Source: an uncultured Lachnospiraceae bacterium
GTDB lineage: Bacteria; Bacillota; Clostridia; Lachnospirales; Lachnospiraceae
NCBI GenBank assembly: GCA_900546495.1
Contig: URDN01000030.1
Span: forward strand, 1-32,546
Length of the DNA: 32,546 bases
Direction of reading: 5' to 3'
Translations under genes and position numbers: made by a program
Part shown: positions 7,426-15,560 of the stretch, piece by piece
Position numbering within the stretch: the stretch's first letter is position 1
Layout of the letters: each line of letters starts with the position of its first letter
The notes under the pieces: generated by a model
What the model was told of the DNA's origin: nothing
Databases searched by the model: none
Seen by the model: the letters and a program-made list of their open reading frames with translations, nothing else

Positions 7426-7463
7426 CAAAAAATGCCGGAAACTGATGACCTCCAGTTTCCGGC
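7426..7463 (-). terminator. Terminator of tRNA-Thr
   Basis: Perfect 10-bp stem GCCGGAAACT (7434-7443) with AGTTTCCGGC (7454-7463), followed on the minus strand by six T. Confidence 0.9.
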
Positions 7464-7467
7464 TATA

Positions 7468-7540
7468 AGCTACCGACGGGAATCGAACCCGTGACCTCCT
7501 CACTACCAATGAGGTGCGCTACCTACTGTGCCACGGCAGC
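7468..7540 (-). tRNA. tRNA-Thr (anticodon GGT)
   Basis: A 73-base cloverleaf: acceptor GCTGCCG/CGGTAGC (one G-T pair), anticodon stem CCTCA/TGAGG with loop TTGGTAG (anticodon GGT), T-arm GGGTTCGATTCCC. CCA is not encoded. Confidence 0.93.
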
Positions 7541-7565
7541 CTGTTCAGTAATCACTGACTTGTTT

Positions 7566-7594
7566 AATATACAATATTTTCCCCATACTGTCAA
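7566..7594 (-). promoter_or_regulatory. Promoter of tRNA-Thr
   Basis: On the minus strand TTGACA (7594-7589), 17 bases, TATATT (7571-7566): near-consensus, about 25 bases before the tRNA. Confidence 0.8.
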
Positions 7595-7685
7595 CACTTT
7601 TCCCATTTGTCTTTTTCCTCAAAAAGATTGTTTTGTCAGAATTTTAACACAATTTATATTTTTCCATCTTTTTTTCAAAAATCTA

Positions 7686-7713
7686 TTGACCTTTTCCCAT
7701 TTATTTTTATACT
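7686..7713 (+). promoter_or_regulatory. Promoter of the TPP riboswitch transcript
   Basis: TTGACC (7686-7691), 16-base spacer, TATACT (7708-7713). The start of transcription should be near 7720, just at the riboswitch. Confidence 0.7.
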
Positions 7714-7715
7714 CA

Positions 7716-7818
7716 GTCCTGTAATCACATACGTGGGGCTTATATACTAGGCTGAGAGGAAGTTTGGAGTTTCGACCCATGAACCTGATTTGGATAATGC
7801 CCAGTGACAGGAATTAGA
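7716..7818 (+). ncRNA. TPP (THI-box) riboswitch, without a downstream thiamine gene
   Basis: The conserved thiamine-pyrophosphate aptamer is plain: GGCTGAGAGG (about 7752-7761), GACCC, then ATGAACCTGATTTGGATAAT and GCC. A closing helix TCCTGT/ACAGGA can form at the ends. In known cases TPP binding folds the RNA so that the downstream terminator forms and thiamine genes shut off. Here a promoter precedes it and a strong terminator follows at 7851-7888, so the whole switch is intact. However, the next plus-strand gene, a dipeptidase, starts 1.3 kb away, and the intervening gene is on the opposite strand. The expected product is a short terminated RNA of about 170 bases; read-through would be antisense to the CPBP protease gene. 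Confidence 0.9.
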
Positions 7819-7850
7819 AGCCGCCGGTGCCTCAGGCAGTTGCATTATGT

Positions 7851-7888
7851 CCGGCATGATGGAGCTGTGATCCATCTGCCGGTTTTTT
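7851..7888 (+). terminator. Terminator of the TPP riboswitch
   Basis: CCGGCATGATGGA (7851-7863) pairs with TCCATCTGCCGG (7871-7882), one bulged base, followed by six T. It lies only 10 bases before the 3' end of the opposing CPBP gene. Confidence 0.88.
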
Positions 7889-7898
7889 CCTAACTTCA

Positions 7899-8879
7899 TC
7901 ACAGCATCGACATGATAAACAGTCCCACACAGGCAGCAATAAATAATAGCATGCCCGGATTTCCAAACATTACCCCTGCCATTTTTCCAGCTGGTTTCTC
8001 ATATTCCCCGGTACGCCACTCCAGTTTTTTCACCGACTGGATAAAAAATACAAGTCCTGCAATGGCAAGTCCGATCATTCCAAGTTCCAACAAAATCAAT
8101 GCCAGTAATGGTCCCGCATGATTAAAGATCAGATCAACGGAATCATATGGATTCTGTGAAAGCCATGAAGCATAATCCATTTTTTCCAGAAGCCACGAAG
8201 ATAAAAAACCGCCCAAGAAATTCACGGACATATGCAGTGCGATAGTATACCTGAGCTTTCCGGTGCGGATGTATACATATGCCAGCACACACCCCAATCC
8301 AAACGCATAGAAAAACTGATGGAAATTGCCGTGAAACAGACCAAACATCAAACCGGACAACAGCACAGTCGCCTTATCCCCATACACGATTGTGCGGTCT
8401 ATCAGTGCTTTACGGAAAATGAATTCTTCCATGATCGGTGCCAAAATCACAGTAAACAGCAGGTTGTACCATACACTTCCTCCGGTCATCAAACTGTCCA
8501 ATCCCAGTGTCAGATCCAGTCCGGTTGCCCGCGTGATCAGCGTACACACGATATTTCCAATAATATTTCCTACATACATGATAAAAATACTGATACATAA
8601 AATTCGAAACCACCGTCCCGGTTTTAATTTATTCTGATACAACTGCATTGCCGGCAGTGAGTGTAACATTTTAAAGCAAACCGGAATTGCAATCAGATAC
8701 AGCGGAATCAGTGATACCAGCCAGTTTACAATTGCCAGATCACTCCATTCCGGTGCTGCTACCGCTATGATCAGCGACACGACAAGCTGTATTCCCGTCG
8801 TTAACAGCGCCATAACAAAGTAACTCATTCCAATTTTTGAAAAAAATCTTCTGTCATCCATAAAGTATATCTTCTCCAT
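7899..8879 (-). CDS. CPBP-family intramembrane metalloprotease
   Basis: A 326-residue integral membrane protein with about eight hydrophobic segments. The three signature motifs of the CPBP/CAAX-protease (ABI) family are present in order: EEFIFR (Glu151, Glu152, Arg156), FGLFHGNFH (His183) and HMSVN (His216, Asn220). The glutamate and histidines should bind the catalytic zinc or act directly inside the membrane. Bacterial members process peptides, give bacteriocin immunity or have unknown roles; no bacteriocin gene is visible nearby. The ribosome site is poor for the first ATG (AGAAAG), and an in-frame ATG six codons on has GGAG 13 bases upstream, so the start is uncertain. Tandem 31-bp repeats lie 80-140 bases upstream. 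The 3' end faces the TPP riboswitch. Confidence 0.85.
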   Translation of the reverse strand: MEKIYFMDDRRFFSKIGMSYFVMALLTTGIQLVVSLIIAVAAPEWSDLAIVNWLVSLIPLYLIAIPVCFKMLHSLPAMQLYQNKLKPGRWFRILCISIFIMYVGNIIGNIVCTLITRATGLDLTLGLDSLMTGGSVWYNLLFTVILAPIMEEFIFRKALIDRTIVYGDKATVLLSGLMFGLFHGNFHQFFYAFGLGCVLAYVYIRTGKLRYTIALHMSVNFLGGFLSSWLLEKMDYASWLSQNPYDSVDLIFNHAGPLLALILLELGMIGLAIAGLVFFIQSVKKLEWRTGEYEKPAGKMAGVMFGNPGMLLFIAACVGLFIMSML

Positions 8880-8923
8880 TCTTTCTGTTTATTTTATACT
8901 ACTTTTATTATCACAGTTCATCT

Positions 8924-9018
8924 ATGTTACTTCAGATCACATCCGGGTGTCACATTTCTTCTTATTCTACCCTACATTCAGTAACATTCTTCCTATTCTA
9001 CTCTACATCCAGTAACAT
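8924..9018. repeat. Tandem 31-bp direct repeats with an inverted third half-site
   Basis: Two units, 8956-8987 and 8987-9018, match at 29 of 32 positions and both end in CAGTAACAT; an inverted ATGTTACT stands at 8924-8931. The 31-base period is close to three helical turns. It lies in the 293-base gap between the divergent CPBP and dipeptidase genes. The remainder of the gap holds a TATAAT at 9079-9084 that may serve the dipeptidase, with no clear -35. Confidence 0.6.
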
Positions 9019-9172
9019 ATTTCTTTTTCCGGCACTTTCAGCATTGGATTTTTTCTATCTATTTTATATTACATCTAGTATAATAGCTATATGTGAATTT
9101 TTCACGAACACCACGATAAGTATATATAAATATAATTACTAATAATTTTACCATAACGGAGGTCTTTTTACC

Positions 9173-10114
9173 ATGAAAATCATTGATATGCACTGTGACA
9201 CCCTCTCTGCCCTGCTTCATCAGAAACGTCAGGGAGAATCCTACGGTTTAGATCAGAACCTCACTCAGATTTCACTGGATTGGATGCAGCAAAGCAATTA
9301 TCTGCTTCAGAATTTTGCAGTATTCATCAATCTGGCAGAGACTCAGACTCCTCTTCAGGACGCATTGGAAATGATCGATCTGTTTTATTCCGAAATGGAC
9401 GCACATCACGATATCATTCGTCCGGTCCGCTGCTTTGCTGACATTGAAAAAAATCAGTCCGACGGTGTCATGTCTGCGCTGTTAACCGGAGAGGAAGGAC
9501 AGATTACCCTTGGAAAAACGGAATTTTTGCACATTCTGTATCGGCTTGGCATGCGCATGATGACACTTACCTGGAATCACGAAAATTCCCTTGGATATCC
9601 AAACAAACGGGAACAAGGCCTAAAAGAACAGGGCATCTGCTTTCTGGAAGAAATGGAGCATCTCGGAATGATCATCGATGTCTCCCATCTGTCTGATGCA
9701 GGATTTTATGATGTCCTTGCTCATACAAAAAAACCATTTGTGGCAAGCCACTCCAATGCCCGCAGCCTGTGCACTGCTCCACGAAACCTAGCAGATGACA
9801 TGATCCGCAAACTGGCAAAACGCGGTGGCATCGCCGGTATCAATTTTTGCCAGCATTTTCTCGGAGCTCCAGACGCGAATGAAACTTATCTGGATCTGGC
9901 GGTACAGCACATGAAATACATGATAAATCTTGGCGGGGAAGATTTCGTTGCCCTTGGCTCTGATTTTGACGGAATCGACCGCTACGCTGACATTCCGGAC
10001 TGCAGCATTATGCCAAAGCTGGTTCAAAAAATGAAAAAAGCCGGCTTAACACCGACTCAGATTGAAAAAATCTGTTATCAAAATACGTTGCGTATCTATC
10101 GTGAACTGCTCTAA
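9173..10114 (+). CDS. Membrane dipeptidase family (peptidase M19) metallohydrolase
   Basis: A 313-residue zinc dipeptidase of the renal-dipeptidase (M19) amidohydrolase family, hydrolysing dipeptides, possibly including D-residue ones. Expected metal ligands are all visible: HCD (His7, Asp9), the bridging glutamate in LLTGEEG (107/108), His172 in DVSHLS, His193 in ASHSNARS and the catalytic aspartate in GSDFDG (264). There is no signal peptide, so it is cytoplasmic despite the family name. AACGGAGG lies about ten bases before the ATG. It stands alone on the plus strand; the next gene, a small membrane protein, begins 218 bases on with no good terminator between. Confidence 0.9.
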   Translation: MKIIDMHCDTLSALLHQKRQGESYGLDQNLTQISLDWMQQSNYLLQNFAVFINLAETQTPLQDALEMIDLFYSEMDAHHDIIRPVRCFADIEKNQSDGVMSALLTGEEGQITLGKTEFLHILYRLGMRMMTLTWNHENSLGYPNKREQGLKEQGICFLEEMEHLGMIIDVSHLSDAGFYDVLAHTKKPFVASHSNARSLCTAPRNLADDMIRKLAKRGGIAGINFCQHFLGAPDANETYLDLAVQHMKYMINLGGEDFVALGSDFDGIDRYADIPDCSIMPKLVQKMKKAGLTPTQIEKICYQNTLRIYRELL

Positions 10115-10332
10115 ACAAGGCAAATTTCTCTTTTAACAGAAAGAAATTCCTCATATACGCTTTCTTGGCAGAATTAAAAAATAAATAACATACTTCTTTC
10201 TCTTACAAATACAAAAGTTATAACTACAATTTTTGGTTCTGAATCCTACAATGCCTGCATATACTGATACAGGAAATGTGTGAAAAAACACACTGTTTTC
10301 ATACATCTTTTATCATATATGGAGGCATTTTT

Positions 10333-10866
10333 ATGATTCAATTTGTAAACAATTTTCTGAAAAAATCAAACAAAATCGGATTTTTTTTTGTTCTGATCCT
10401 TGGGACTCTGCTGCATTTCAGTTTTTCATGGCTGCGGGAAGCACCTGTGGCAGGTCTGTTCAGTGCAGTCAACGAATCTACCTGGGAACATATGAAGCTC
10501 CTCTTTTTCCCGTCTTTTCTGTATTTTCTCTGGGAATACAAAAAATATGGTTCTTCCTCTAAGGATCTGCTTACAGCCCGCGTATTGGGACTTTTCTGCG
10601 GACTTGCCTTTATTCCGGTCAGTTTCTACACTTATACCGGCATCATCGGCAAAGAATTTTTCCCGGTTGACATTGCCATCTTTGCCGTCAGTGTCTTTCT
10701 GACTTTTTATGCCAGCACTCGTTTTCTGGAACATCCACTGAAACTGACAACCCTTGCCGCTTTCCTGCTCCTGTTCGTACTGTTGGCAGCATTCCTGATA
10801 TTTACATTTTTCCCGCCACATATTCAGTTGTTTTTAGATCCGGTCAATTTCACTTACGGAATCTGA
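10333..10866 (+). CDS. DUF6512-like small integral membrane protein
   Basis: A 177-residue membrane protein with about five hydrophobic segments. Residues 20-60 contain LILGTLLHFSFSW and LFSAVNESTWEHMKLLFFPS; the NESxWEHxKL pattern is the hallmark of a Firmicute family I recall as DUF6512, of unknown function. An open frame begins 19 codons earlier, but GGAGG at 10321-10325 places the start at this ATG. Its last 17 bases overlap the 3' end of the opposing sigH gene, so there is no room for a separate terminator and the two transcripts must collide or overlap. Confidence 0.75.
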   Translation: MIQFVNNFLKKSNKIGFFFVLILGTLLHFSFSWLREAPVAGLFSAVNESTWEHMKLLFFPSFLYFLWEYKKYGSSSKDLLTARVLGLFCGLAFIPVSFYTYTGIIGKEFFPVDIAIFAVSVFLTFYASTRFLEHPLKLTTLAAFLLLFVLLAAFLIFTFFPPHIQLFLDPVNFTYGI

Positions 10867-11455
10867 GTTTTTGTACTTTGGATTTGACCCGCTGCAGGGC
10901 ATTATCAATGGATTTCTCCGGCTTGTTCCATTTTTCTGCAATCTGGCGGTAATTCATGCCATCCAGATAATCCGTTAATACTTTCTGCTCTAACGGGCTT
11001 AAGTTGGAACGAATTTCCTCCAGAAACTGTGCCACATTCTCCCGTTCGATCAGAATCTGCTCGGGATTGTCTTCCCGCAGGGAAAGGCTTTCTGCCAGTG
11101 GAACACCTGTCATATCCGACGATTCCTCCGAAAGAGAAATATACGAATTTAACGGACCGTGTTTCTTTCGGCTGGCAGCCTCGATGGCATGATAAATCTG
11201 CCTGCCAATACACAGATCTGCAAAATAATAAAAGCTCCCCTGACTGCTGTCGAAATCGCGGACTGCCTTAAACAATCCGATCATCCCTTCCTGCACCAGA
11301 TCATCTGTATCTCCGCCCAGCAAAAAAACAGCATTTGCCTTTTTACGAACGAGATATTTATATTTTTCCAGCAGAAAATCCATGACACCGGATTCCCCGG
11401 CGCGTAATTTTTCTATCAGTTCTTCGTCCGTCAAGACTTCATACCGTTTTTCCAT
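10850..11455 (-). CDS. sigH: RNA polymerase sigma factor SigH (Spo0H)
   Basis: A 201-residue sigma-70-family factor that in spore formers drives early stationary-phase and sporulation genes. Region 2 is clear (FLLGGDTDDLVQEGMIGLFK, then FADLCIGRQIYHAIEAASRK), as is region 4 (LSPLEQKVLTDYLDGMNYRQ and KSIDNALQRVKSKVQKL). The segment RKKHGPLNSYISL is characteristic of SigH rather than of ECF factors. Gene order (cysS-mrnC-rlmB-sigH) is the conserved Firmicute one, which confirms the call; yacP, usually between rlmB and sigH, is missing. The ribosome site is weak (GGAATAAG). The 3' end overlaps the opposing membrane-protein gene by 17 bases. Confidence 0.93.
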   Translation of the reverse strand: MEKRYEVLTDEELIEKLRAGESGVMDFLLEKYKYLVRKKANAVFLLGGDTDDLVQEGMIGLFKAVRDFDSSQGSFYYFADLCIGRQIYHAIEAASRKKHGPLNSYISLSEESSDMTGVPLAESLSLREDNPEQILIERENVAQFLEEIRSNLSPLEQKVLTDYLDGMNYRQIAEKWNKPEKSIDNALQRVKSKVQKLRFRK

Positions 11456-11574
11456 ATATTCTTATTCCATTTCTATCTGATGATCCTAAAACGAATACAA
11501 AACATTTCCGGATACATTTTTGTATCTGTTATTTCCCTGCCCGTATTCTTTATCCATCTGTTTTTCAGAATCTC

Positions 11575-12321
11575 TTATTTTTTCTGTAACCGCTGGCGTA
11601 CGATCTCATAAGCCAGAACACCTGCTGCCACTGATGCATTCAGAGAATCAATGTCACCCTTCATCGGAATGGATGCGGTAAAATCACAGTTTTCACGCAC
11701 CAGTTTGCTGACACCATCACCCTCATTTCCAATCACCAGTCCGATCGGTCCGGTCAGGTTCTGACGGTACATTACTTCTCCGTCCATATCGGCACACACA
11801 AACCAGAGTCCCTGTTTTTTCAGTTCTTTCATGGTTGTACTCAAGTTTGTTACTTTTGCCACCGGGGTATAATTCAATGCTCCGGCAGAAGTTTTTGCTA
11901 CGGTTGCAGTCAGTCCAACCGCACGGTTTTTCGGGATAATGACCCCGTGTGCACCTGCAAGGTTCGCAGTACGGATGATTGCGCCCAGATTATGCGGATC
12001 TTCAATTCCATCCAGCAGGAAGATAAATGGTGGTTCTCCGGCTTCCTCAGCCTTTGCCAGAATATCCTCTACCGTTGCGTAATTATATGCTGCCGCATAA
12101 ACAATCACACCCTGATGTTTCTTTGTCTCAGACATATTGTCCAAACGGTCTTTGGAAACAAATTTTACCATGGTGCCATGTTTTTTTGCTTCTCTTAAAA
12201 TTGTTTTAATCGGACCATCCTGACAGCCTTCCAGCACAAACACCTTATCAATGGTCTTGCCGGAACGAAATGCTTCCAGAACTGCATTTCTGCCCTCGAT
12301 GGTTAATTCTTCATATCTCAT
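11575..12321 (-). CDS. rlmB: 23S rRNA (guanosine-2'-O-)-methyltransferase RlmB
   Basis: SpoU/TrmH-type knotted methyltransferase, expected to use S-adenosylmethionine to methylate the ribose of a 23S rRNA guanosine. The 248-residue protein has an N-terminal substrate-binding domain (IEGRNAVLEAFRSGKTIDKV) and the three SPOUT motifs: DPHNLGAIIRTA, VIGNEGDGVS and IPMKGDIDSLNASVAAGV. AGGAGA eight bases upstream fixes this ATG over an open frame 11 codons longer. It follows mrnC in the conserved cluster, with a 110-base gap that contains an 8-bp inverted repeat just ahead of the ribosome site. Confidence 0.92.
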   Translation of the reverse strand: MRYEELTIEGRNAVLEAFRSGKTIDKVFVLEGCQDGPIKTILREAKKHGTMVKFVSKDRLDNMSETKKHQGVIVYAAAYNYATVEDILAKAEEAGEPPFIFLLDGIEDPHNLGAIIRTANLAGAHGVIIPKNRAVGLTATVAKTSAGALNYTPVAKVTNLSTTMKELKKQGLWFVCADMDGEVMYRQNLTGPIGLVIGNEGDGVSKLVRENCDFTASIPMKGDIDSLNASVAAGVLAYEIVRQRLQKK

Positions 12322-12344
12322 ATATGTTTCTCCTGATATTAAGC

Positions 12345-12390
12345 AAGTCCCCATAACTTATTACTTTTTCGCAATTGAAGCAGGGGACTT
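12345..12390 (-). promoter_or_regulatory. Inverted repeat in the rlmB leader
   Basis: AAGTCCCC (12345-12352) and GGGGACTT (12383-12390) form an 8-bp stem around 30 bases, in the mRNA between mrnC and rlmB, ending about ten bases before the rlmB ribosome site. It has no T-tail; an RNA-processing or translational control structure is possible. Confidence 0.45.
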
Positions 12391-12431
12391 CCTGATTTAT
12401 TTAAACTTCTGTCAAATTTCTGAACAGATTC

Positions 12432-12905
12432 CTAATGATGCTGATGCAGTTTTTCTTCTTTCTCCAGACCGTCCAGTCCCAGAACCGTAAGCTCCAGAAT
12501 CCGGTCAACCCGGTCTGCCAGATACAGATATCCCATCAGAGCCTCAAATCCCGTTGCCCGGCGATAATCACTCATGCTGGCATTTTTTGCCATAGTCGGA
12601 GATTTTGCATTCCGTCCCCTCTTATATACGGCTTCTTCCTCCTCGGAAAGTACCGGAAGCAGATACTCCATCATGGCCGACTGGGAATGTGCTTTTACCA
12701 GATGGCTCGTATGCTGGTGAAGCTGGCTTGCCTTCGTATTGCCCTGCGCCACGATCATGGACCGGATCACAAGATCGTAAATGCCATCTCCGATATACGC
12801 CAGCGTCAGCGGCGAATAAGCCCGGATATCTCCTTTTCGAATATCAAATGTTTCACGGATTGCACTGAAAATCGGCAGTGCTGCTGTATCTATGCTCTTT
12901 TCCAT
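12432..12905 (-). CDS. mrnC: Mini-ribonuclease III
   Basis: A 157-residue single-domain RNase III homologue lacking the double-stranded RNA-binding domain; in Bacillus it matures 23S rRNA. The signature AYIGDGIYDLVIR (36-48, catalytic Asp40), the GRNAKSPTMAKNASMSDYRR stretch and ATGFEALMGYLYL (acidic ligand in FEAL) are all present. The first 16 bases overlap the end of cysS in another frame, so translation is probably coupled. Its place between cysS and rlmB is the conserved Firmicute order. Confidence 0.92.
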   Translation of the reverse strand: MEKSIDTAALPIFSAIRETFDIRKGDIRAYSPLTLAYIGDGIYDLVIRSMIVAQGNTKASQLHQHTSHLVKAHSQSAMMEYLLPVLSEEEEAVYKRGRNAKSPTMAKNASMSDYRRATGFEALMGYLYLADRVDRILELTVLGLDGLEKEEKLHQHH

Positions 12906-14293
12906 GTAACTCCTTCTCTTGTATCTTTCAGAATAATTCCCATTGCAGCGAGTTCATCACGAATCTCATCGGCACGGGCAAAGTTTTTCTCTTTTCTTGC
13001 TGTCTGACGCTCCTCGATCAGTTTCTCGATATCCTCATCCAGAATTTCAGCTTCTTTTTCTACAATGATTCCAAGTACATCACACAGCTCTTTTAATTTT
13101 GCATATAATGCATCAATGTATGCTTTACTGTTTTCACCGCTTGCATTGGTGTTGCAGAATTTGACATACTCAAAAATTGCAGATACGGCATCGGCTGTAT
13201 TGAAATCATCATCCATAGCAGCCTCGAATTTTTCCTGATATACATGAGACTGTGTCAAAAGTTCTTTTTCTTTCTCTGTCAGCTCACCGGTTGTGCTTCC
13301 GGATAATCTCTGCAGGTTCTCTGCTGCTGTCACGATACGCTCCAGACCACTCTTTGCAGCTTCCATCAGATCTGCACTGAAGTTTAACGGACTTCTGTAA
13401 TGAGCAGAAAGCATGAAGAAACGCAGCACCTGAAGGTCATACTTCTCGCCAATCTCTCTTACGGTAAAGAAATTTCCGAGAGATTTGGACATTTTTTTGT
13501 TATCAATATTTAAAAACGCATTGTGCAGCCAGTATTTTGCAAATGGTACTCCGTTTGCAGCTTCACTCTGTGCGATCTCATTCTCATGATGTGGGAAAAT
13601 CAGATCCTCGCCACCGGCATGAATGTCGATCTCATCGCCCAGATATTTTTTGGACATAACAGAACACTCAATATGCCAGCCCGGGCGTCCCTGACACCAC
13701 GGAGACTCCCAATACGGCTCGCCGTCTTTTTTCGGTTTCCACAGTACGAAATCCAGCGGATCTTCCTTCAAATCACCGGTTACCTGAATATTTCTGTGTC
13801 CTGCTTCCAAATCATCGATATTTTTGTGGGAAAGTTTTCCGTAATCTTTGAATTTTCTGGTGCGGTAGTAAACGGTTCCGTCTGCTGCCGCGTAAGCATA
13901 TCCTTTTTCAATCAAAGTGCTGATCATATCCAGCATGCCCTGAATCTCCTGTGTTGCCAGAGGATGGGTAGTTGCCGGTTTTACGTTCATGTCATGCATG
14001 TCTTTTTTGCATTCTTCAATGTACTGCTGAGATACTTCCTCCGCGCTGCGGCCTTCCTCAATGGCCTTTTTAATGATCTTGTCATCTACATCGGTGAAGT
14101 TGGATACATAATTTACTTCATATCCTTTGTACTCCATATATCTGCGGACAGTATCAAATACGATCATCGGTCGCGCATTTCCGATATGGATAAAGTTATA
14201 TACGGTCGGTCCGCACACATACATGCTTACTTTTCCCTCGTGTAACGGTACAAATTCTTCTTTCTGTTTTGTCAGTGTATTATAAAGTTTCAT
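12890..14293 (-). CDS. cysS: Cysteinyl-tRNA synthetase
   Basis: Class I aminoacyl-tRNA synthetase that charges tRNA-Cys. The 467-residue protein has the zinc/substrate cysteine in YVCGPTVYN (Cys27), the HIGH-type motif HIGNARP (from His36), further zinc ligands in GWHIECSVM and HHENE, and KMSKSLGN. The frame remains open for 20 further codons, but MKLYNTLTKQKEEFVPL aligns with the known N-terminus. The AAAGGAGAG seen nearby is 26 bases too far upstream, so the real ribosome site is unclear. No T-box leader, common before Firmicute cysS, is visible. The end overlaps mrnC by 16 bases. Confidence 0.93.
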   Translation of the reverse strand: MKLYNTLTKQKEEFVPLHEGKVSMYVCGPTVYNFIHIGNARPMIVFDTVRRYMEYKGYEVNYVSNFTDVDDKIIKKAIEEGRSAEEVSQQYIEECKKDMHDMNVKPATTHPLATQEIQGMLDMISTLIEKGYAYAAADGTVYYRTRKFKDYGKLSHKNIDDLEAGHRNIQVTGDLKEDPLDFVLWKPKKDGEPYWESPWCQGRPGWHIECSVMSKKYLGDEIDIHAGGEDLIFPHHENEIAQSEAANGVPFAKYWLHNAFLNIDNKKMSKSLGNFFTVREIGEKYDLQVLRFFMLSAHYRSPLNFSADLMEAAKSGLERIVTAAENLQRLSGSTTGELTEKEKELLTQSHVYQEKFEAAMDDDFNTADAVSAIFEYVKFCNTNASGENSKAYIDALYAKLKELCDVLGIIVEKEAEILDEDIEKLIEERQTARKEKNFARADEIRDELAAMGIILKDTREGVTWKRA

Positions 14294-14451
14294 TCCATGT
14301 AAGCAGGTTGCCCCGCTCTCCTTTCTCAATATATATTTCCTTGCTCTTTCCAAATGTACTTTTTCGATGCACTTATTTTTCTGAAAAATATTTTTATCTT
14401 CTGTAACTGTATACTATCATTTCAGTAGAACAACTTCTATTCCTTCATGTG

Positions 14452-15543
14452 CTATTTTTTCATCAGAACCGCAGCTGTAATCTCATTCATCTGCTCTTTC
14501 TTTTCTTCAATATCAAGTACTAAGAAAAACTGATTAACCGCACGGTACAGATTCTGGCGCTCATCGGAAAAATTCGTGATATTCCGATCGCCGCTCAGAT
14601 AATCTGTCAGAAAGCGGATACCGCTCTCCATCGCCATCAGCCATACGGCGTATACCATCAGTTCTTTTTCTTTTGCAGTCAGAATTCTTCCCATCTCATG
14701 GCAGTAACCCTGTACATAGCCACGATACAGATCAAGATCCAGCTCAATATTGCCAAATTTTTCATCTTCTGTAAACGTAGCCGCTCCTGCGCGTACTGCG
14801 TCACCAAAATCAAGAATCGATGCACCGGACATCACCGTATCCAGATCGATCAGACAGATGGACTTTTTACTGTCACTGTCAATCAGCACATTGCTGTAAC
14901 GGGTATCATTATGTGTCACACGGCGCGGAATCTGTTTGGATTCCATTGCATCCTGAATCTGGTTGAGCTGTTTGGAACGATCCAGCACGAACTGAATTTG
15001 CTCCTGACAGTCAGACGTACGGAAACAGATATCCGCACGAACCGCATCCAGAAGCTGTCTCATGGCATTTCGCATATCGTGCAGTTTTGGCACAGTAGCA
15101 CCAAGCTGGCTGCTGTCAAAATCACGCAGACGGCGATGGAACTCACCGACTGCCTTTGCTGCCTCATAAGCCTCTTCCGGCGTGGTCGGCTTCTGCATCT
15201 CCTCACCACAACAGATCATACGATACAGACGGAAATAACTGCCTTCCTCGGTCTGTAATAACTGATTTCCCGCTTTCGTGCGGATAAAGGTCAGTGCCTC
15301 CAGTTCCGGATCCCGTCCTTCCCGCTCAATCGCATCTCTCAGATATTCTGTGACCAGAAAAAGATTATTCATAACTTCTGTCGGATATTTGAACACAATA
15401 TGGTTCATCTCCTGAAGTACATAATGCTCTCCGCCGCAAACGATCTCATACGTATGGTTTACCGTTCCATGACCAAGCGGTTTTACATCGGTAATTTCCC
15501 CTTCTATCTGAAATTTACTGATAATCTCTTCAAATTTTAACAT
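14452..15543 (-). CDS. NahK-like sugar kinase (APH/choline-kinase fold)
   Basis: A 363-residue small-molecule kinase. It shares long stretches with bifidobacterial N-acetylhexosamine 1-kinase NahK: YVLQEMNHIVFK, RVTHNDTRYSNVLID (catalytic HND, Asn), LIDLDTVMSG, DFGDAVRAGAATFTEDE and MESGIRFLTDYLSGD. NahK makes GlcNAc/GalNAc-1-phosphate in salvage of mucin and milk sugars, so a hexosamine 1-kinase is the most likely role. The usual partners (phosphorylase, uridylyltransferase, epimerase) are absent here, so the substrate is inference. The start follows GGAGG by eight bases; an ATG five codons upstream overlaps that site and is rejected. It begins 17 bases after the acetyltransferase gene within the ispF-sigH operon. 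Confidence 0.78.
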   Translation of the reverse strand: MLKFEEIISKFQIEGEITDVKPLGHGTVNHTYEIVCGGEHYVLQEMNHIVFKYPTEVMNNLFLVTEYLRDAIEREGRDPELEALTFIRTKAGNQLLQTEEGSYFRLYRMICCGEEMQKPTTPEEAYEAAKAVGEFHRRLRDFDSSQLGATVPKLHDMRNAMRQLLDAVRADICFRTSDCQEQIQFVLDRSKQLNQIQDAMESKQIPRRVTHNDTRYSNVLIDSDSKKSICLIDLDTVMSGASILDFGDAVRAGAATFTEDEKFGNIELDLDLYRGYVQGYCHEMGRILTAKEKELMVYAVWLMAMESGIRFLTDYLSGDRNITNFSDERQNLYRAVNQFFLVLDIEEKKEQMNEITAAVLMKK

Positions 15544-15560
15544 CTTTCTTACCTCCATGG

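Noticed and set aside
7541..7685. Genomic island boundary at tRNA-Thr
   Set aside because: No integrase, no duplicated tRNA end and no composition shift were seen beside the tRNA.
10119..10150. Imperfect AT-rich inverted repeat after the dipeptidase gene
   Set aside because: The arms need a two-base bulge, GC is very low and no T-run follows, so it is not a convincing terminator.
10276..10333. Upstream extension of the DUF6512-like frame
   Set aside because: GGAGG at 10321-10325 is correctly spaced only for the ATG at 10333; the extension reads like a leader.
14294..14451. T-box leader before cysS
   Set aside because: No GGGTGGNACCGCG-type box or specifier stem is visible in this 158-base gap.
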